Of a stretch of DNA of 17,543 nucleotides, positions 15,671-17,543 are shown one piece after another. The stretch comes from Oscillospiraceae bacterium UBA1230 (lineage in GTDB: Bacteria; Bacillota; Clostridia; Oscillospirales; Oscillospiraceae), in NCBI GenBank assembly GCA_002309395.1, contig DBWU01000009.1, positions 13,644-31,186 of the forward strand. The letters are read 5' to 3'. The notes below the pieces were generated by a model. That model was given only the letters and a program-made list of their open reading frames with translations. It searched no databases and was not told the DNA's origin. Both the position numbers and the translations under genes were made by a program. The stretch's first letter is position 1; the number at the start of each line of letters is the position of its first letter.

Positions 15671-16872
15671 AGATACTGGTCACCGGCGCCAAGGGGTTCG
15701 TAGGGCGCAATCTGGTAGAGAATTTAAAAAATCTGCGGGACGGGAAAGACCGTACCCGTCCGGCGCTTTGCGTGGAGGAGATCTACGAGTACGATCTGGA
15801 TTCCGCGCCGGAGGAGCTGGAGGATTACTGCGCCCGGGCGGACTTCGTGTTCCATCTGGCAGGGGTGAACCGCCCCAAGGATCCGGCGGAATTCCGCGCC
15901 GGGAACTTCGGCTTTTCCTCCACGCTGCTGGAAACGCTGCGCCGCTGCGGCAACACATGCCCGGTGATGCTCTCCTCCTCCGTACAGGCGACGCTGGCAG
16001 GGCGGTTCGGCACCAGTGAATACGGACTGTCCAAAAAAGCCGGGGAGGAACTGTTTTTCGACTACGGGCGGCAGACGGGCGCCCGGGTGCTGGTCTACCG
16101 CTTCCCCAATCTGGCGGGCAAGTGGGTGCGCCCCAACTACAACAGCGCCGTGGGTACGTTTTGCTATAACATCGCCCACGATCTGCCCATCACGGTGAAC
16201 GATCCCTCCGTGGAGCTGGAGCTTTTGTTCATCGACGATCTGGTGCAGGAGATGTTCAACGCGCTGGAGGGCGGAGAGCAGCACTGTGAATTTGACGGGA
16301 CCGACGCGGTCCTTCGTGAAGACGGGCGTTACTGCTGGGTGCCGGCGACCCACAAGGTCACGCTGGGATATATTGTGGATTGCCTCCACACCTTCCACGA
16401 TCAGCCGAAAACGCTGATGATGCCGCGCCTTGCGCCGGATTCCTTTGAAAAGAAGCTCTATTCCATGTATCTTTCCTACCTTCCGCCGGAGAAGGTCGCC
16501 TTTGATCTGAAGATGAACACCGATGAACGGGGGAGCTTTACGGAGCTGCTGAAAACCGCCGATCACGGGCAGTTCAGCGTGAATATCTCCAAACCCGGCA
16601 TCACCAAGGGGCAGCACTGGCACAACGGCAAGTGGGAGTTTTTCATCGTGGTGTCCGGCTGCGGACTGATCCGGCAGCGCAAGATCGGCACCGACGAGGT
16701 GCTGGAGTTCCCGGTCAGCGGTGAGAAGATCCAGGCGGTACATATGCTGCCGGGTTATACCCACAACATCATTAATCTGAGCCAAACGGAGGATCTGGTA
16801 ACGCTGATGTGGGCAAACGAGGTGTTTGACCCGAGCCATCCGGATACTTTTTTCGAGAAAGTGGAGGAATGA
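15667..16872 (+). CDS. capF: CapF-like bifunctional epimerase/reductase (SDR plus cupin)
   Basis: A 401-residue two-domain enzyme, the second step towards UDP-L-FucNAc: C3 epimerisation of the 4-keto sugar followed by NADPH reduction at C4. The N-terminal SDR domain has GAKGFVGRN (7-15), FHLAGVNRP (62-70) and the catalytic Tyr119-x3-Lys123. The C-terminal cupin domain (from about 285) carries HWH (317-319), Glu324 and His366, which fit the metal-binding set of CapF. The length and domain order match CapF/WbjC with no truncation. It is coupled to capE by an ATGA overlap, and capG follows after three bases. Cytosolic. Confidence 0.95.
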   Translation: MKILVTGAKGFVGRNLVENLKNLRDGKDRTRPALCVEEIYEYDLDSAPEELEDYCARADFVFHLAGVNRPKDPAEFRAGNFGFSSTLLETLRRCGNTCPVMLSSSVQATLAGRFGTSEYGLSKKAGEELFFDYGRQTGARVLVYRFPNLAGKWVRPNYNSAVGTFCYNIAHDLPITVNDPSVELELLFIDDLVQEMFNALEGGEQHCEFDGTDAVLREDGRYCWVPATHKVTLGYIVDCLHTFHDQPKTLMMPRLAPDSFEKKLYSMYLSYLPPEKVAFDLKMNTDERGSFTELLKTADHGQFSVNISKPGITKGQHWHNGKWEFFIVVSGCGLIRQRKIGTDEVLEFPVSGEKIQAVHMLPGYTHNIINLSQTEDLVTLMWANEVFDPSHPDTFFEKVEE

Positions 16873-16875
16873 GAT

Positions 16876-17543
16876 ATGAGCGGTGCGACGTGGAAAAATA
16901 ACGGCAAGCTGAAACTGCTGATCATCGTGGGAACGCGGCCGGAGATCATCCGGCTGTCCGAGGTCATCAAAAAGTGCCGACGCTATTTTGACACCATCCT
17001 CGCCCACACGGGGCAGAATTACGACTATACCCTCAACGGCATCTTCTTCCGCGATCTGGCGCTGGACGAGCCGGAGGTCTATCTGGACGCCGTGGGGAGC
17101 AATCTGGGGCAGACCATGGGCAATATCATCGCCCGGAGCTATGAGCTGATGTGTGAGCTTCGACCCGACGGCGTGCTGGTACTGGGCGATACCAACTCCT
17201 GCCTGAGCGTGATCGGCGCGAAGCGCCTGCATATCCCGGTTTTCCATATGGAGGCTGGCAACCGCTGTAAGGACGAGTGTCTGCCGGAGGAGACCAACCG
17301 CCGCATCGTGGATATTATTTCCGACGTGAACCTGGCGTATTCCGAGCACGCACGCCGCTATCTGGCGGAGTGCGGATTGCCCAGGGAGCGGACGTACGTT
17401 ACCGGCAGTCCCATGGCGGAGGTGCTCCATAAGAATCTGGATAAGATCCTCGCCTCCGATATCCATGCCCGGCTGGGACTTGGCAAGAAGAGGTATATCC
17501 TGCTGTCGGCACACCGGGAGGAGAACATCGACACGGAGAAAAA
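16876..17543 (+). CDS. capG: UDP-N-acetyl-hexosamine 2-epimerase, CapG/WbjD-like (3' truncated by window)
   Basis: The first 222 residues of a non-hydrolysing UDP-GlcNAc 2-epimerase family protein, with the frame open to the last base. Seen: VGTRPEIIRLS (18-28), HTGQNYDY (44-51), VLGDTNSC (102-109), FHMEAGNRC (123-131), PEETNRRIVD (137-146) and LSAHREEN (210-217), all characteristic of the family. TGQNYDY and EAGNRC are typical of the CapG branch rather than WecB. It would convert the CapF product UDP-N-acetyl-6-deoxy-L-talosamine to UDP-L-FucNAc. GGAGG at 16863-16867 is 8 bases before ATG 16876. It starts with a ten-residue hydrophilic leader before the first strand. Confidence 0.93.
   Translation, partial: MSGATWKNNGKLKLLIIVGTRPEIIRLSEVIKKCRRYFDTILAHTGQNYDYTLNGIFFRDLALDEPEVYLDAVGSNLGQTMGNIIARSYELMCELRPDGVLVLGDTNSCLSVIGAKRLHIPVFHMEAGNRCKDECLPEETNRRIVDIISDVNLAYSEHARRYLAECGLPRERTYVTGSPMAEVLHKNLDKILASDIHARLGLGKKRYILLSAHREENIDTEK

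Noticed and set aside
15724..17514. Minus-strand open frame of 596 codons across capF and capG
   Set aside because: It is exactly in register with two clearly recognised genes that share a frame, and exists because TTA/CTA/TCA codons are absent there. Its translation resembles no protein family I recognise.
1..17543. CRISPR arrays, tRNA or rRNA genes, insertion sequences or prophage genes
   Set aside because: No direct-repeat array, cloverleaf-like sequence, transposase motif or phage gene was found; the window is packed with same-strand polysaccharide genes.

Overview
The window lies inside a surface-polysaccharide (capsule or exopolysaccharide) gene cluster of the Wzx/Wzy type, with all genes on the + strand and almost no intergenic space. 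A Gram-positive host of the Clostridia kind is the best guess. The evidence is strong GGAGG-type ribosome binding sites, frequent GTG/TTG starts, a CDP-glycerol-glycerophosphotransferase (TagB/TagF) family enzyme, and a clean TATAAT promoter. Base composition and codon choice (almost no TTA, CTA or TCA codons) argue against a low-GC Firmicute. I cannot name a species.

Layout. (1) 1-378: C-terminal part of the phosphoglycosyltransferase that loads the first sugar on undecaprenyl phosphate. (2) 476-3410: three translationally coupled genes for a TagB/TagF-like transferase, a class V PLP aminotransferase and a LicC/PntC-like cytidylyltransferase. They look like a cassette that makes and attaches a CMP-activated amino-phosphonate or amino-alcohol phosphate. 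(3) 3423-10485: two GT4 glycosyltransferases flanking a hexapeptide acetyltransferase, then the Wzy-like polymerase, the Wzx-like flippase and a third GT4. (4) 10508-13350: a WlbA/WlbC/WlbB-like trio (3-dehydrogenase, DegT aminotransferase, N-acetyltransferase) for a 2,3-diacetamido sugar, probably UDP-GlcNAc3NAcA. (5) 13437-14504: UDP-glucuronate 4-epimerase, giving UDP-GalA. (6) A short gap with a good promoter (14552-14579), then capE-capF-capG (14624 to the window end, capG cut off) for UDP-N-acetyl-L-fucosamine.

How they work together (inference). One initiating transferase plus three GT4 enzymes fits a repeat unit of about four sugars, drawing on L-FucNAc, GlcNAc3NAcA and GalA. It would be O-acetylated and carry a phospho- or phosphono-linked amino group, then be flipped by Wzx and polymerised by Wzy. 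Uronic acids together with a free amine would make the polymer zwitterionic.

The most interesting part is the 476-3410 cassette. Its aminotransferase and cytidylyltransferase imply an amino-group donor, but no enzyme that makes the keto/aldehyde precursor (PEP mutase, phosphonopyruvate decarboxylase) is present here. The UDP-GlcNAc 6-dehydrogenase expected for the Wlb pathway is also absent. Sampled 60-base lines suggest that the genes from about 0.4 to 10 kb are lower in GC than both flanks, which fits a variable core swapped between conserved ends. No tRNA, rRNA, CRISPR array, insertion sequence or convincing rho-independent terminator was seen, and no stretch over 300 bases lacks a gene.
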